Shown here: one piece after another, positions 15,684 through 22,937 of the stretch | How positions within the stretch are numbered: position 1 is the first letter of the stretch | How the letters are laid out: each line of letters begins with the position of its first letter | NCBI RefSeq assembly: GCF_025751555.1 | Contig: NZ_JAOWLB010000002.1 | Location: 372,001 to 436,000 of the forward strand | Source of the DNA: Ruegeria aquimaris | Lineage (GTDB): Bacteria > Pseudomonadota > Alphaproteobacteria > Rhodobacterales > Rhodobacteraceae | DNA: 64,000 nucleotides | Direction of reading: 5' to 3' | Notes under the pieces: model-generated | The model's input: the letters and a program-made list of their open reading frames with translations, nothing else | Database searches by the model: none | What the model was told of the DNA's origin: nothing | Translations under genes and position numbers: made by a program

Positions 15684-16253
15684 TCAATAGACCGGTGGCG
15701 CGATCACCCAGACGGCCACGGCGGGCTCGTCATGGGGGTTGGCCCATTGATAGGGTTCGTGGCGGATGCGGAAACTGTCACCCGGCCCGACCGAGAACTG
15801 ACGGCCGCCGATGGTCAGCTCCAGCCGCCCCGACAGCATGTAGCCCACCTCTTGCGTCGGGCGGTTGGCCGGGGTCTGCATCCGCGAATGCGGGGCAAAG
15901 GTGGAATGCACCATCTCGAAATCGTCGGTCAGGTCCGGCGACAAGAGTTCTTCGATCAGTCCCTCCTCGCCCGAGCCCATCGGGCGCCGCGCGCCTGCCC
16001 GCACCACATAACCCTGTTCCTCGGCCGGGGCGGCGGCATGGGCAAAGAGCATCGACATCGGCACGCCCAGGCAACCCGCGATCTGGCGCAGATCGGAAAT
16101 CGAGGGTTCGGACATGTCGCGCTCCACCTGGCTGAGCCAGCCGACCGAGCGCCCCAGCCGCGTCGCGATCTCGCTGAGCGTCAGCCCGCGCGCCTTGCGC
16201 AGGGCGCGCAGATCGGCGCCAAGCGTCGCGCTGGACGGGGCTTGCGTATTCAC
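15684..16253 (-). CDS. XRE-family regulator with C-terminal cupin domain (operon-head regulator)
   Basis: 189 residues. A helix-turn-helix at about 14-65 (LRALRKARGLTLSEIATRLG, then GWLSQVERDMSEPSISDLRQIA) is followed by a cupin sensor domain at about 115-185 with PTQEVGYMLSGRLEL and VGPGDSFRI. Start: a GTG at 16253 with GGGAGG five bases upstream; another in-frame GTG at 16283 has no such site. It heads the eight-gene operon and lies 17 bases from a tandem inverted-repeat operator, so autoregulation is likely. Regulators of this build often respond to small-molecule substrates. Confidence 0.88.
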   Translation of the reverse strand: MNTQAPSSATLGADLRALRKARGLTLSEIATRLGRSVGWLSQVERDMSEPSISDLRQIAGCLGVPMSMLFAHAAAPAEEQGYVVRAGARRPMGSGEEGLIEELLSPDLTDDFEMVHSTFAPHSRMQTPANRPTQEVGYMLSGRLELTIGGRQFSVGPGDSFRIRHEPYQWANPHDEPAVAVWVIAPPVY

Positions 16254-16269
16254 CGGCGCCTCCCAAGCT

Positions 16270-16338
16270 TCGTGAAAAATCACTGTAGAATTTCATGATG
16301 ACGTGATTCTCGTGAAAAACTCAACATAAATTTCACGA
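16270..16338 (-). promoter_or_regulatory. Tandem 29-bp inverted-repeat operators upstream of the XRE-cupin gene
   Basis: Two copies of TCGTGAAA-N13-TTTCAYGA are seen: 16270-16298 (second arm TTTCATGA) and 16310-16338 (second arm TTTCACGA). Half-site centres are spaced 21, 19 and 21 bases, close to two helical turns, so all four face the same side of the helix. The array sits just upstream of the operon-head regulator. It most likely binds that regulator; this is inference from symmetry and position. Confidence 0.7.
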
Positions 16339-16355
16339 AACCCAGAAAAGGCCCT

Positions 16356-16418
16356 TTCACTTTGCAGCAAATACTCCGGGGGAGTCGCCGCTTGCGGCGG
16401 CGGGGGCAGAGCCCCCTT
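16356..16418 (-). repeat. Intergenic hairpin repeat, copy 2
   Basis: On the minus strand this matches the element at 1959-2019: GGGGGC..CTGCC..CCGCCGC, a variable hairpin, GCGACTCCCCCGGAGTATTT, GCAAAGTGAA. The variable hairpin here is CGCCG-CAAG-CGGCG, a different sequence with pairing kept. Its outer part also gives GGGGGC-AGA-GCCCCC followed by TTTT on the plus strand, which could act as a terminator. Confidence 0.6.
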
Positions 16419-16467
16419 TTGCCCCGGGTCCTTGCATCTCCAACCGGGCAAACGCTAAGACCCGTCC

Positions 16468-16740
16468 ATGTGGAACGCGATCCTCTATCTCTGGGTCCTC
16501 AACGGGCTGACGGTGGCGCTGTTTGCCTGGGACAAGCTCTGTGCGCGCTGGAACCGGGGCCGGGTGCCGGAGCATCTGCTGCTCTGGCTGTCAGCACTGG
16601 GGGGCAGCCCGGCGGCGTTGTTGTCGCGCTGGCTGTTCCAGCACAAGACCCGCAAGCAGCCCTTTGGCCGCTGGCTGTGGTCGATCGTGCTGTTTCAGAT
16701 TACCGCCTTGGTGATCCTACTGGGCAAAGACCTGCTTTAG
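16468..16740 (+). CDS. DUF1294 family small membrane protein
   Basis: 90 residues with three hydrophobic stretches (residues ~3-20, ~35-50, ~68-88). The pattern WVLNGLTVALFAWDKLCA, GGSPAALLSRWLFQHKTRK and the final hydrophobic helix fits the DUF1294 family, whose function is unknown. Likely inner membrane. It lies alone on the plus strand, and its 3' end overlaps the convergent reductase gene by 24 bases. Confidence 0.82.
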   Translation: MWNAILYLWVLNGLTVALFAWDKLCARWNRGRVPEHLLLWLSALGGSPAALLSRWLFQHKTRKQPFGRWLWSIVLFQITALVILLGKDLL

Positions 16741-17169
16741 GATCGCGCCCAGCGCGGTGGCGTCTTCTTCGGTGAAGGCATCCGGCAGGTCGCTGTCGAT
16801 GTCGAACACCGCAATCAGCGCGCCGGTCCGATCAAAAACCGGCAGCACCAGTTCCGACCGGGTCGAGGAGGCGCAGGCGATATGGCCGGGAAAGGCATCG
16901 ACATCCGGCACCAGTTGCACCTGACCGGTCCGCGCCGCGGCCCCGCAGACGCCCTTTTCAAACGGGATGCGCAAACAGCCGTGGCCGCCCTGATAGGGGC
17001 CGATCTTGAGCACACCGGGCTCGGTCACCCGGTAGAAACCGGTCCAGTTGAACCGGTTATCCGCATGATGCACCTCGCAGGTGATCGTGGCCATCAGCGC
17101 CACCGGATCGGTCTCGCCCTCGGTCAGGGCGGCGATGGTCTTGGCGAGGGTATTGTAGTCAACGGTCAT
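16717..17169 (-). CDS. msrC: GAF-domain free methionine-(R)-sulfoxide reductase
   Basis: 150 residues, a single GAF domain. The three cysteines typical of fRMsr are present: Cys65 (GHGCLRIPF), Cys75 (GVCGAA) and Cys99 (GHIACASSTRSELVLPV), with the active-site context conserved. The enzyme reduces free L-methionine-(R)-sulfoxide, using thioredoxin. The start at 17169 fits the family N-terminus. It overlaps the convergent DUF1294 gene at its end and is upstream of nothing on its strand but a short gap to the TetR gene. Confidence 0.88.
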   Translation of the reverse strand: MTVDYNTLAKTIAALTEGETDPVALMATITCEVHHADNRFNWTGFYRVTEPGVLKIGPYQGGHGCLRIPFEKGVCGAAARTGQVQLVPDVDAFPGHIACASSTRSELVLPVFDRTGALIAVFDIDSDLPDAFTEEDATALGAILKQVFAQ

Positions 17170-17239
17170 GGCGAGGCTCCGCTGGGTCTGGCGTGAAACA
17201 AGCCTATCGCGTGGCGCGCGGGCAAAGGCAAGAGGCGCG

Positions 17240-17836
17240 CTAGCCCAGCAGGCGGCACAGATGCGTGACTGCCGCCACGCCGCGCGACTGGCACGCGGCC
17301 TCGGACGGGGCGGGCAGGCGCCCGATCACCCGGCGGATCTGCTGGTCGCCCACCAGCAGATCGAGGTAAAGGCCCGCCGCCGCACCGGCATCGTCGAAAC
17401 GCAACAGGCCCTCGTCCCGCGCCGCCTTTAGCACCTGCACGATCAGCGGCATCACGCTGTCACGCCCCGATTGCGCGATCAGCGTGCCCAGCTCGCCACT
17501 TGGGTCGGCGGCGGCGGCCCGGTTCAGCGCCACCGCCCGGTCACCCAGCAACAGAGACAGCAGGCGCGGCCCCAGCGCGGCCAGGGTATCACGGGGCGGG
17601 CGCGCGGCGGCCAGATCGGCCTCGAGCTGCGCGCGCACCTCGGCGGCGTTGCGGATCACCAGTGCCCGGAACAGGCCCTGCTTGTCGCCATACCAGCTGT
17701 AGAGCGTCTCGTTCGAGGCGCGTGCAAGCCGCGCGATCCCCTGCATCGAGGTGCCCGCATAGCCCTTTTGTTCGAGCAGGGCATAGGCCGCTTCCTCGAT
17801 CTGCTGCTGGCGGTCGGCGCGGCTGTTGTCCTTCAT
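17240..17836 (-). CDS. TetR/AcrR-family transcriptional regulator
   Basis: 198 residues. The helix-turn-helix lies within the first ~60 residues: IEEAAYALLEQKGYAGTSMQ, then IARLARASNETLYSWYGDK. The rest is a helical ligand-binding domain. The frame extends upstream, but the family start is the ATG at 17836. It is divergent from a membrane protein/LysE exporter pair, with two palindromes between, so it most likely represses those genes and itself. The ligand is unknown but may be the exported compound. Confidence 0.87.
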   Translation of the reverse strand: MKDNSRADRQQQIEEAAYALLEQKGYAGTSMQGIARLARASNETLYSWYGDKQGLFRALVIRNAAEVRAQLEADLAAARPPRDTLAALGPRLLSLLLGDRAVALNRAAAADPSGELGTLIAQSGRDSVMPLIVQVLKAARDEGLLRFDDAGAAAGLYLDLLVGDQQIRRVIGRLPAPSEAACQSRGVAAVTHLCRLLG

Positions 17837-17861
17837 TGCGTATCCTTTCGCTTGACCTGAA

Positions 17862-17907
17862 CCGTAATTCAAATTACGGATACCAGCAACCGTAATCACA
17901 ATTACGC
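17862..17907. promoter_or_regulatory. Two tandem palindromic operators, probable TetR-family binding sites
   Basis: Site 1, 17862-17879: CCGTAATT-CA-AATTACGG, with perfect eight-base arms. Site 2, 17890-17907: CCGTAATC-AC-AATTACGC, a degenerate copy. They are 28 bases apart and fill the gap between tetR (start 17836) and the divergent gene (start 17938), the usual place for a TetR repressor controlling both directions. Confidence 0.72.
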
Positions 17908-17937
17908 ATTTCAATGACACCGATTCAGGAGAATGAC

Positions 17938-18303
17938 ATGACCCAGACCGACCGCCCCAGCCTTGCCGCCCTTGTGGTGCTGATCCTGTTGCAGCTGATC
18001 ATGCTGTCCGCGCTCTATGCCGGGGTGCCACCGCACCCGCCCATCGCAACGCCGCTCTTTGGCATCGGGCCGTTTATCGGCGCCTCGGTCTCGGCAGCGG
18101 TTGCAGCGATTGTGCTGGGCGATAGCCGCGCCGGGCGGGTGATGGCCCTGCTCGTCGTTTTGGGTGCGCTGGTTTCGTTCGGGCCGCAGAAATACCTCGA
18201 CCCGCAGTTCCCGCTGATCTGGCCCGCCGTGATCGCGGCACAACTGGCCGCAATCACCGTGCTGGTGCGCCTGTTCCCTGCACTGTCGCGGCAAGGGGCC
18301 TGA
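17938..18303 (+). CDS. Small integral membrane protein of unknown function
   Basis: 121 residues with four hydrophobic segments (starting at LAALVVLILLQLIMLSALYAG, then ISASVSAAV-like, a third around VMALLVVLGALVSF and a fourth IWPAVIAAQLAAITVLVRLF). I do not recognise the family. An AGGAG lies eight bases before the ATG. It is divergent from tetR across two operators and followed after four bases by a LysE-type exporter, so it is probably cotranscribed with it and may act in the same transport or tolerance function. Confidence 0.7.
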   Translation: MTQTDRPSLAALVVLILLQLIMLSALYAGVPPHPPIATPLFGIGPFIGASVSAAVAAIVLGDSRAGRVMALLVVLGALVSFGPQKYLDPQFPLIWPAVIAAQLAAITVLVRLFPALSRQGA

Positions 18304-18307
18304 TCCG

Positions 18308-18928
18308 ATGGACCTGATGCTTGCCGGTTTCCTGCTGACCGCCCTTGCCGCCATCACCACCCCCGGGCCGACCGTCTTGCTGGCGCTGGGCAACGGGGCG
18401 CGGGGCGGCATGCGCGGCGCGGTGCCGGGGATCATGGGCGCCGCCCTGTCGGATGTCCTGCTGATCACGGCGGCGGCGCTGGGGCTGGGGGCGGTGCTGA
18501 GTGCCTCGGCCCTGCTGTTCGGGTTGGTGAAATTGGCGGGCGTGGCCTATCTCGCCTATCTCGGGTTCCGGCTGATACGAGGGGCGGCCCGGCCCGGCGC
18601 GATGGAGAGCGCCCCGCAGGAGCGCGCCACGACGGTCTTTCGCCGCAGCTTTCTGGTCGCAGTCACCAACCCCAAGGGTTATCTGTTCTTTGCCGCCCTG
18701 TTGCCGCAGTTCATCGACCCCACCCAGCCTGCGGCGCGGCAGTATCTGGTGCTGGCGGCGCTCTTCGTGGCGACGGATCTGCTGGTGATGAGCCTTTATG
18801 CCGCTGTTGGCGCCTGTTCGCGGCACCAGGGCAGGCGCGTGGTGGGGCAGTGGTTGGGCCGGTTCTGTGGGTTGGCGATGATCGGGGTTGCCGGGTCGCT
18901 GGCCCTGATGCGCCGCGCCGAGGTCTGA
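18308..18928 (+). CDS. LysE-family translocator
   Basis: 206 residues, about six membrane helices. The PGP signature is in AAITTPGPTVLLALGNGARG, and the conserved TNPKGYLFFAALLPQF segment sits in the middle. It is likely an amino acid or small-metabolite exporter of the inner membrane. It is in a probable two-gene operon under the divergent TetR regulator. It is a different subfamily from the LysE gene at 15050-15673. Substrate unknown. Confidence 0.87.
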   Translation: MDLMLAGFLLTALAAITTPGPTVLLALGNGARGGMRGAVPGIMGAALSDVLLITAAALGLGAVLSASALLFGLVKLAGVAYLAYLGFRLIRGAARPGAMESAPQERATTVFRRSFLVAVTNPKGYLFFAALLPQFIDPTQPAARQYLVLAALFVATDLLVMSLYAAVGACSRHQGRRVVGQWLGRFCGLAMIGVAGSLALMRRAEV

Positions 18929-18931
18929 GGA

Positions 18932-18955
18932 ACGCGCCGGATCGCTCCGGCGCGT
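18932..18955. terminator. Perfect hairpin between convergent genes
   Basis: ACGCGCCGGA-TCGC-TCCGGCGCGT, a perfect ten-base stem with a four-base loop, lies between the LysE stop and the thiolase stop. It is symmetrical, so it could serve both strands. A T tract is lacking. Confidence 0.55.
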
Positions 18956-18970
18956 GTCCTGTCGAACGGA

Positions 18971-20143
18971 TCAGACCCGCTCGATGGCGATGGCGGTGCC
19001 TTCGCCGCCGCCGATGCAGATCGCGGCCACGCCGCGTTTCAGCCCGCGCTTTTCCAGCGCATTGAGCAGCGTCACCATGATCCGCGCGCCCGAAGCGCCG
19101 ATCGGGTGGCCCAGCGCGCAAGCGCCGCCGTTGACGTTCACCTTGTCGCGGGACAGGCCCAGTTCATGCATGAAGGCCATCGGCACCACGGCAAAGGCCT
19201 CGTTCACCTCCCACAGGTCCACATCCTCGACGCTCCAGCCGATATTGGCGAGCAGCTTCCTGGCGGCCGGAACCGGGGCGGTGGTGAACCATCCCGGCGC
19301 CTGTGCATGGCTGGCATGGCCGAGGATACGGGCGCGCACGGTCAGGCCCTGGGCGGCGGCGGCCTCGGCCGAGGCCAGCACCAGGGCTGCGGCACCGTCC
19401 GAGATCGACGAGGCATTGGCCGCGGTCACGGTGCCATCCTTGCGGAAGGCGGGTTTCAGCGTCGGGATCTTGTCGGGCCGGGCGCTTTTGGGTTGTTCGT
19501 CGGCATCGGTCACCACCTCGCCCTTGCGGGTCTTGACGGTGACGGCGGCGATCTCGCCGTCAAAGGCGCCGGACGCCTGCGCATCCAGCGCGTTTTGCAG
19601 CGAGCGCAGCGCATATTCGTCCTGCGCCTCGCGGGTGAACTGGTAATGCTCGGCGCAATCCTCGGCAAAGGTGCCCATCAGGCGGCCCTTGTCATAGGCA
19701 TCCTCGAGCCCGTCGAGGAACATGTGGTCGATCACCTGGCCATGGCCGATGCGGGCGCCGCCGCGCATCTTGGGCAAGAGGTAGGGGGCATTGGTCATGC
19801 TCTCCATCCCGCCGGCGATCATGGTGTCGGTGTGGCCCAGCGCGATCTGGTCAAAGGCGATCATCGCCGCCTTCATGCCCGAGCCGCACATCTTGTTGAG
19901 CGTGGTGGCGGGCACCTCTTCGCCGAGGCCACCGGCAAAGCCTGCCTGGCGCGCGGGGGCCTGGCCCTGACCGGCGGGCAGGACGCAGCCCATCAGCACC
20001 TCGTCCACGCTGGCGGCCCCTGCCCCGGCCAGCGCGGCACGAATCGCGGCGCCGCCCAGTTCGGCGGCGCTGACGCCGTCATACATGCCCTGAAACCCGC
20101 CCATCGGTGTGCGCGCGGCACCGGCGATGACAACTTCTTTCAT
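18971..20143 (-). CDS. Acetyl-CoA C-acetyltransferase (thiolase)
   Basis: 390 residues, the size of biosynthetic-type thiolases (PhaA/AtoB). Active-site Cys86 is in LNKMCGSGMKA, His346 in GGACALGHPIGASGAR and Cys376 in CIGGGEGTA, the full catalytic set. It condenses two acetyl-CoA to acetoacetyl-CoA or runs the reverse. The ATG at 20143 begins the family sequence. It stands alone, divergent from the STAS gene; no phaB or phaC neighbour is present to tie it to polyhydroxybutyrate synthesis. Confidence 0.9.
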   Translation of the reverse strand: MKEVVIAGAARTPMGGFQGMYDGVSAAELGGAAIRAALAGAGAASVDEVLMGCVLPAGQGQAPARQAGFAGGLGEEVPATTLNKMCGSGMKAAMIAFDQIALGHTDTMIAGGMESMTNAPYLLPKMRGGARIGHGQVIDHMFLDGLEDAYDKGRLMGTFAEDCAEHYQFTREAQDEYALRSLQNALDAQASGAFDGEIAAVTVKTRKGEVVTDADEQPKSARPDKIPTLKPAFRKDGTVTAANASSISDGAAALVLASAEAAAAQGLTVRARILGHASHAQAPGWFTTAPVPAARKLLANIGWSVEDVDLWEVNEAFAVVPMAFMHELGLSRDKVNVNGGACALGHPIGASGARIMVTLLNALEKRGLKRGVAAICIGGGEGTAIAIERV

Positions 20144-20241
20144 CCTGTCCTCCTGAGGAAAGCTCTGCGCCTGAATACCGAATGGTAAGAATTGCCGTCT
20201 ACCCTCGTGCGGCGAAAAGTAGCCACCCGAGGAGGGGGAGT

Positions 20242-20580
20242 ATGAGTCTGACCAGCACCGTATCCGGTGACACACGGATCATTGCCGTCAATGTCGAGCG
20301 GATCGACGCGGCGATGGCGATCCAGTTCAAGGAGGACATGCGCAGCGAGACCGAGGCCGGGCCAGAGCGGGTCGTGCTGGACCTGTCGCAGGTGAAATTC
20401 ATCGATTCCAGCGGATTGGGTGCCATTGTCGCGGCGATGAAGCAGATGGGTGGCGAACGCCGTCTGGAACTGGCGGGCCTGACGCCGGTGGTCGACAAGG
20501 TGTTCCGGCTGACCCGCATGGATACCGTCTTTAACCTTTTCGCCACGCTCGACGAGGCGTTGACCGCGCGGCAGAAGTAA
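20242..20580 (+). CDS. STAS-domain anti-sigma factor antagonist
   Basis: 112 residues, one STAS domain. FIDSSGLGA at residues 53-61 holds the phosphorylatable serine expected in SpoIIAA/RsbV-type proteins (Ser56). GGAGGGGGAG precedes the ATG at 20242. It is followed 20 bases later by its likely partner kinase. In partner-switching systems the unphosphorylated antagonist binds the anti-sigma factor. No sigma factor or PP2C phosphatase gene is adjacent, so the target is unknown. Confidence 0.86.
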   Translation: MSLTSTVSGDTRIIAVNVERIDAAMAIQFKEDMRSETEAGPERVVLDLSQVKFIDSSGLGAIVAAMKQMGGERRLELAGLTPVVDKVFRLTRMDTVFNLFATLDEALTARQK

Positions 20581-20600
20581 TCTGTTGGGAGAATGACAGC

Positions 20601-21044
20601 GTGACTTTGGACACGGATCGGGCAGGGTTCCTCGTGACTTTCAGCGCCAACGATCTGGAAGCCCGAGACGGACTCTGCGCCATCGCCGGGCAATTGCGCC
20701 AGCAGGGCATTTCGGAAGAGCGGACAGGCGATGTCGAGATCGCGCTGGCCGAGGCGATCAACAACGTGGTCGAGCATGCCTATGCCGGTGTCGAGGCGGG
20801 GCAGATCCATGTCACCTGCCATCTGCGCGCCGACAGGCTGGAGATTCGCATTCACGACCGCGGCCGCCCGATGCCGGGCGGAGATCTGCCAAGCGGCGAA
20901 CCAGTCGAACCCGAGGATCTGCCCGAGGGCGGTTTCGGCTGGTTTCTGATCCGGCAACTGGCCAGCGAGATCAAATACGAACGCCGCGGCGACAAGAACC
21001 TGCTGTGGCTCCGGTTCGACCTGCCGGAAAAGCCGGAGACCTGA
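20601..21044 (+). CDS. RsbW/SpoIIAB-like ATP-binding serine kinase, anti-sigma factor
   Basis: 147 residues with a HATPase_c_2 domain. The N box is EIALAEAINNVVEHAYAG, the G1 region is IRIHDRGRPMP, and GGFGWFLIRQL follows. It starts at a GTG. The order antagonist then kinase matches Gram-positive and proteobacterial partner-switching pairs. It would phosphorylate the STAS protein and hold a sigma factor or other output protein; in some proteobacteria such pairs control two-component outputs instead. Output here is not identifiable. Confidence 0.84.
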   Translation: MTLDTDRAGFLVTFSANDLEARDGLCAIAGQLRQQGISEERTGDVEIALAEAINNVVEHAYAGVEAGQIHVTCHLRADRLEIRIHDRGRPMPGGDLPSGEPVEPEDLPEGGFGWFLIRQLASEIKYERRGDKNLLWLRFDLPEKPET

Positions 21045-21125
21045 CGAAAATTTGTAAATGCCCAAGTTTGGCCGCAATTGATCCGAATTCATGCCGCAAT
21101 GCGGGGGCATACAGATCCTGTAGCT

Positions 21126-21205
21126 GCATATGGCTTCCCTCGACGTTGCGCGTTACAGCCCCCACCCAGTGCGCAACGTCGAGGACTATATGCAAGGGGC
21201 GCACG
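21126..21205. other. Long gene-free hairpin region between the anti-sigma gene and the GGT-fold gene
   Basis: A perfect 14-base inverted repeat, CCTCGACGTTGCGC at 21138-21151 and GCGCAACGTCGAGG at 21171-21184, is enclosed by an outer GCATAT/ATATGC pair (21126-21193). The 19-base loop is C-rich. A second small hairpin, GGGCGC-AC-GCGCCC, follows near 21197. There is no T tract. Flanking sequence to 21331 holds no credible gene, only the promoter of the next gene. Confidence 0.55.
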
Positions 21206-21331
21206 CGCCCTGACGCATTCTCCTCCTCCGGACATCCTGCCCCGCACCGGTCCCGACCGCTGTCTGCTCTTCGGATTGGACTTTGCCCGCGCTCAGACTA
21301 GTGTCGGCGGGACCTGAAGGAGATCAAACAG

Positions 21332-22909
21332 ATGCGCGACTTTCATCTGCCGGGCAGATCGCCGGTTTTTGCCACCAATGGCATGTGCGCCACCTCGCAC
21401 CCGCTGGCAGCCCAGACCGCGATCGAAATCCTGAAACGCGGCGGCAACGCCATGGATGCGGCAATTGCGGGCGCGGTGCTGCTGGGCATTTGCGAGCCGC
21501 AGATGACCGGAATCGGTGGCGACTGTTTTGTGCTTTACAACCGGCCGGGCGAAACCAAGGTCCGCGCGATGAACGGGTCGGGCCGGGCGCCTGCGGCGGC
21601 CAGCGCCGCCGCGCTGCGGGCGCGGGGACTGGCAGCAGTGCCGCTGACCGGGCCCGAGGCGGTCACCGTCCCCGGTGCCATCGACGCCTTCTGTCATCTC
21701 TGCGCGACCGAGGGGCGCATCGGCCTCGATGCGGTGCTGGAACCCTCGATCCGCTATGCCGAGGCGGGCGTACCGGTGGCCCCGCGTGTGGCGGCGGATT
21801 GGGTCAGCGATGCCGAGGTGTTGCAGGGCGCGGCCCGGAGCTGGTTCCTGCCCGGTGGCACGATCCCGAAACCGGGGCAGATGTTTGCAGCGCCCGGGCA
21901 GGCAGAGGTGTTGCGCCGCATCGCGCGCGACGGCCGCGATGCGTTTTACACCGGCGAAGTGGCCGAAGACATGGTCGCCGCGCTGAACGCGCTGGGCGGA
22001 GTGCACACGGTCGAGGATTTCGCCGCCACCGCCTGCACCCCGACAGACCCGGTGGCAGGGTCCTATGCCGGGGTCGATCTGGTCGAGCATCCGCCCAACG
22101 GCCAGGGCGCGACCGCGATCCTGTTGCTGAACATCCTGTCGCATTTCGACATCGCCGGGATGGACCCGCTGGGGGCCGAACGTGTCCATATCGAGGCCGA
22201 GGCCGCCAAGCTGGCCTATGACGCCCGTAACCGGTTCATTGCCGATGCCGATCACACCACGCGGCTGGACCATATGCTGGCGCCGGAAACGGCGGCGCGG
22301 CTGGCGGCGCTGATCGACCCGAAACGCGCCATGGCGGCGGCGCCGCCGCTGACCGAGGCGGTGCACAAGGACACGATCTATATCACCGTGGTCGATCGCG
22401 ACCGGATGGCGGTGTCGCTGATCTATTCGATCTACCACGGCTTCGGCTCGGGTATCGCGTCGGAGAAATTCGGTATCCTGATGCAGAACCGGGGCGCGGG
22501 GTTCACGCTGAAAGAGGGGCACCCGAACGAGATAGCGGGCGGCAAGCGGCCGATGCACACGATCATTCCGGGGATGCTGTGCCGCGACGGTCGTGTCGAG
22601 ATGCCCTTTGGCGTGATGGGCGGTGCTTATCAGCCGACCGGGCACGCGCGCTTCACCTCGAACCTGGTGGATTTCGGGATGGATCCGCAGGCCGCCATCG
22701 ACATGCCGCGCGCCTTTGCCGATGCGGATGTGTTGAAGGTTGAACGCGGCTACTCCAATGCGGTGCGGCAGGCGCTGGCCGAGATGGGCCACAAGGTGAT
22801 CATCCCCGACGAACCGCTGGGCGGCGCGCAGGCGATTCGAATCGGGGCAGATGGCGTGCTGACAGCGGGCAGCGATCCGCGCAAGGACGGGTGCGCACTG
22901 GGGTACTGA
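21332..22909 (+). CDS. Gamma-glutamyltransferase-fold Ntn hydrolase, cytoplasmic
   Basis: 525 residues, self-cleaving Ntn hydrolase. The nucleophile is Thr348 in HKDTIYITVVD, where autocleavage would release the small subunit; GNAMDAAIAGAVLLGICEP and TGIGGDCF are family marks. No signal peptide is present, unlike periplasmic glutathione hydrolases, so it probably acts in the cytoplasm, perhaps on an oxamate-, amide- or gamma-glutamyl-type substrate as in HpxW relatives. The substrate is not certain. It is convergent with hspQ. Confidence 0.85.
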   Translation: MRDFHLPGRSPVFATNGMCATSHPLAAQTAIEILKRGGNAMDAAIAGAVLLGICEPQMTGIGGDCFVLYNRPGETKVRAMNGSGRAPAAASAAALRARGLAAVPLTGPEAVTVPGAIDAFCHLCATEGRIGLDAVLEPSIRYAEAGVPVAPRVAADWVSDAEVLQGAARSWFLPGGTIPKPGQMFAAPGQAEVLRRIARDGRDAFYTGEVAEDMVAALNALGGVHTVEDFAATACTPTDPVAGSYAGVDLVEHPPNGQGATAILLLNILSHFDIAGMDPLGAERVHIEAEAAKLAYDARNRFIADADHTTRLDHMLAPETAARLAALIDPKRAMAAAPPLTEAVHKDTIYITVVDRDRMAVSLIYSIYHGFGSGIASEKFGILMQNRGAGFTLKEGHPNEIAGGKRPMHTIIPGMLCRDGRVEMPFGVMGGAYQPTGHARFTSNLVDFGMDPQAAIDMPRAFADADVLKVERGYSNAVRQALAEMGHKVIIPDEPLGGAQAIRIGADGVLTAGSDPRKDGCALGY

Positions 22910-22914
22910 TAAGG

Positions 22915-22937
22915 TCCTGCCCGGCAGAGGGGCAGGA
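22915..22937. terminator. Hairpin between convergent genes
   Basis: TCCTGCCC (22915-22922) pairs with GGGCAGGA (22930-22937) across a short loop, between the GGT-fold gene stop and the hspQ stop. It is probably a shared terminator. No strong T tract is seen. Confidence 0.5.

Noticed and set aside
12419-16135. A 1238-codon open frame on the plus strand
   Set aside because: Opposite the FAD-GcvT 2, GFA, LysE and XRE genes; composition is that of antisense sequence, with no domains.
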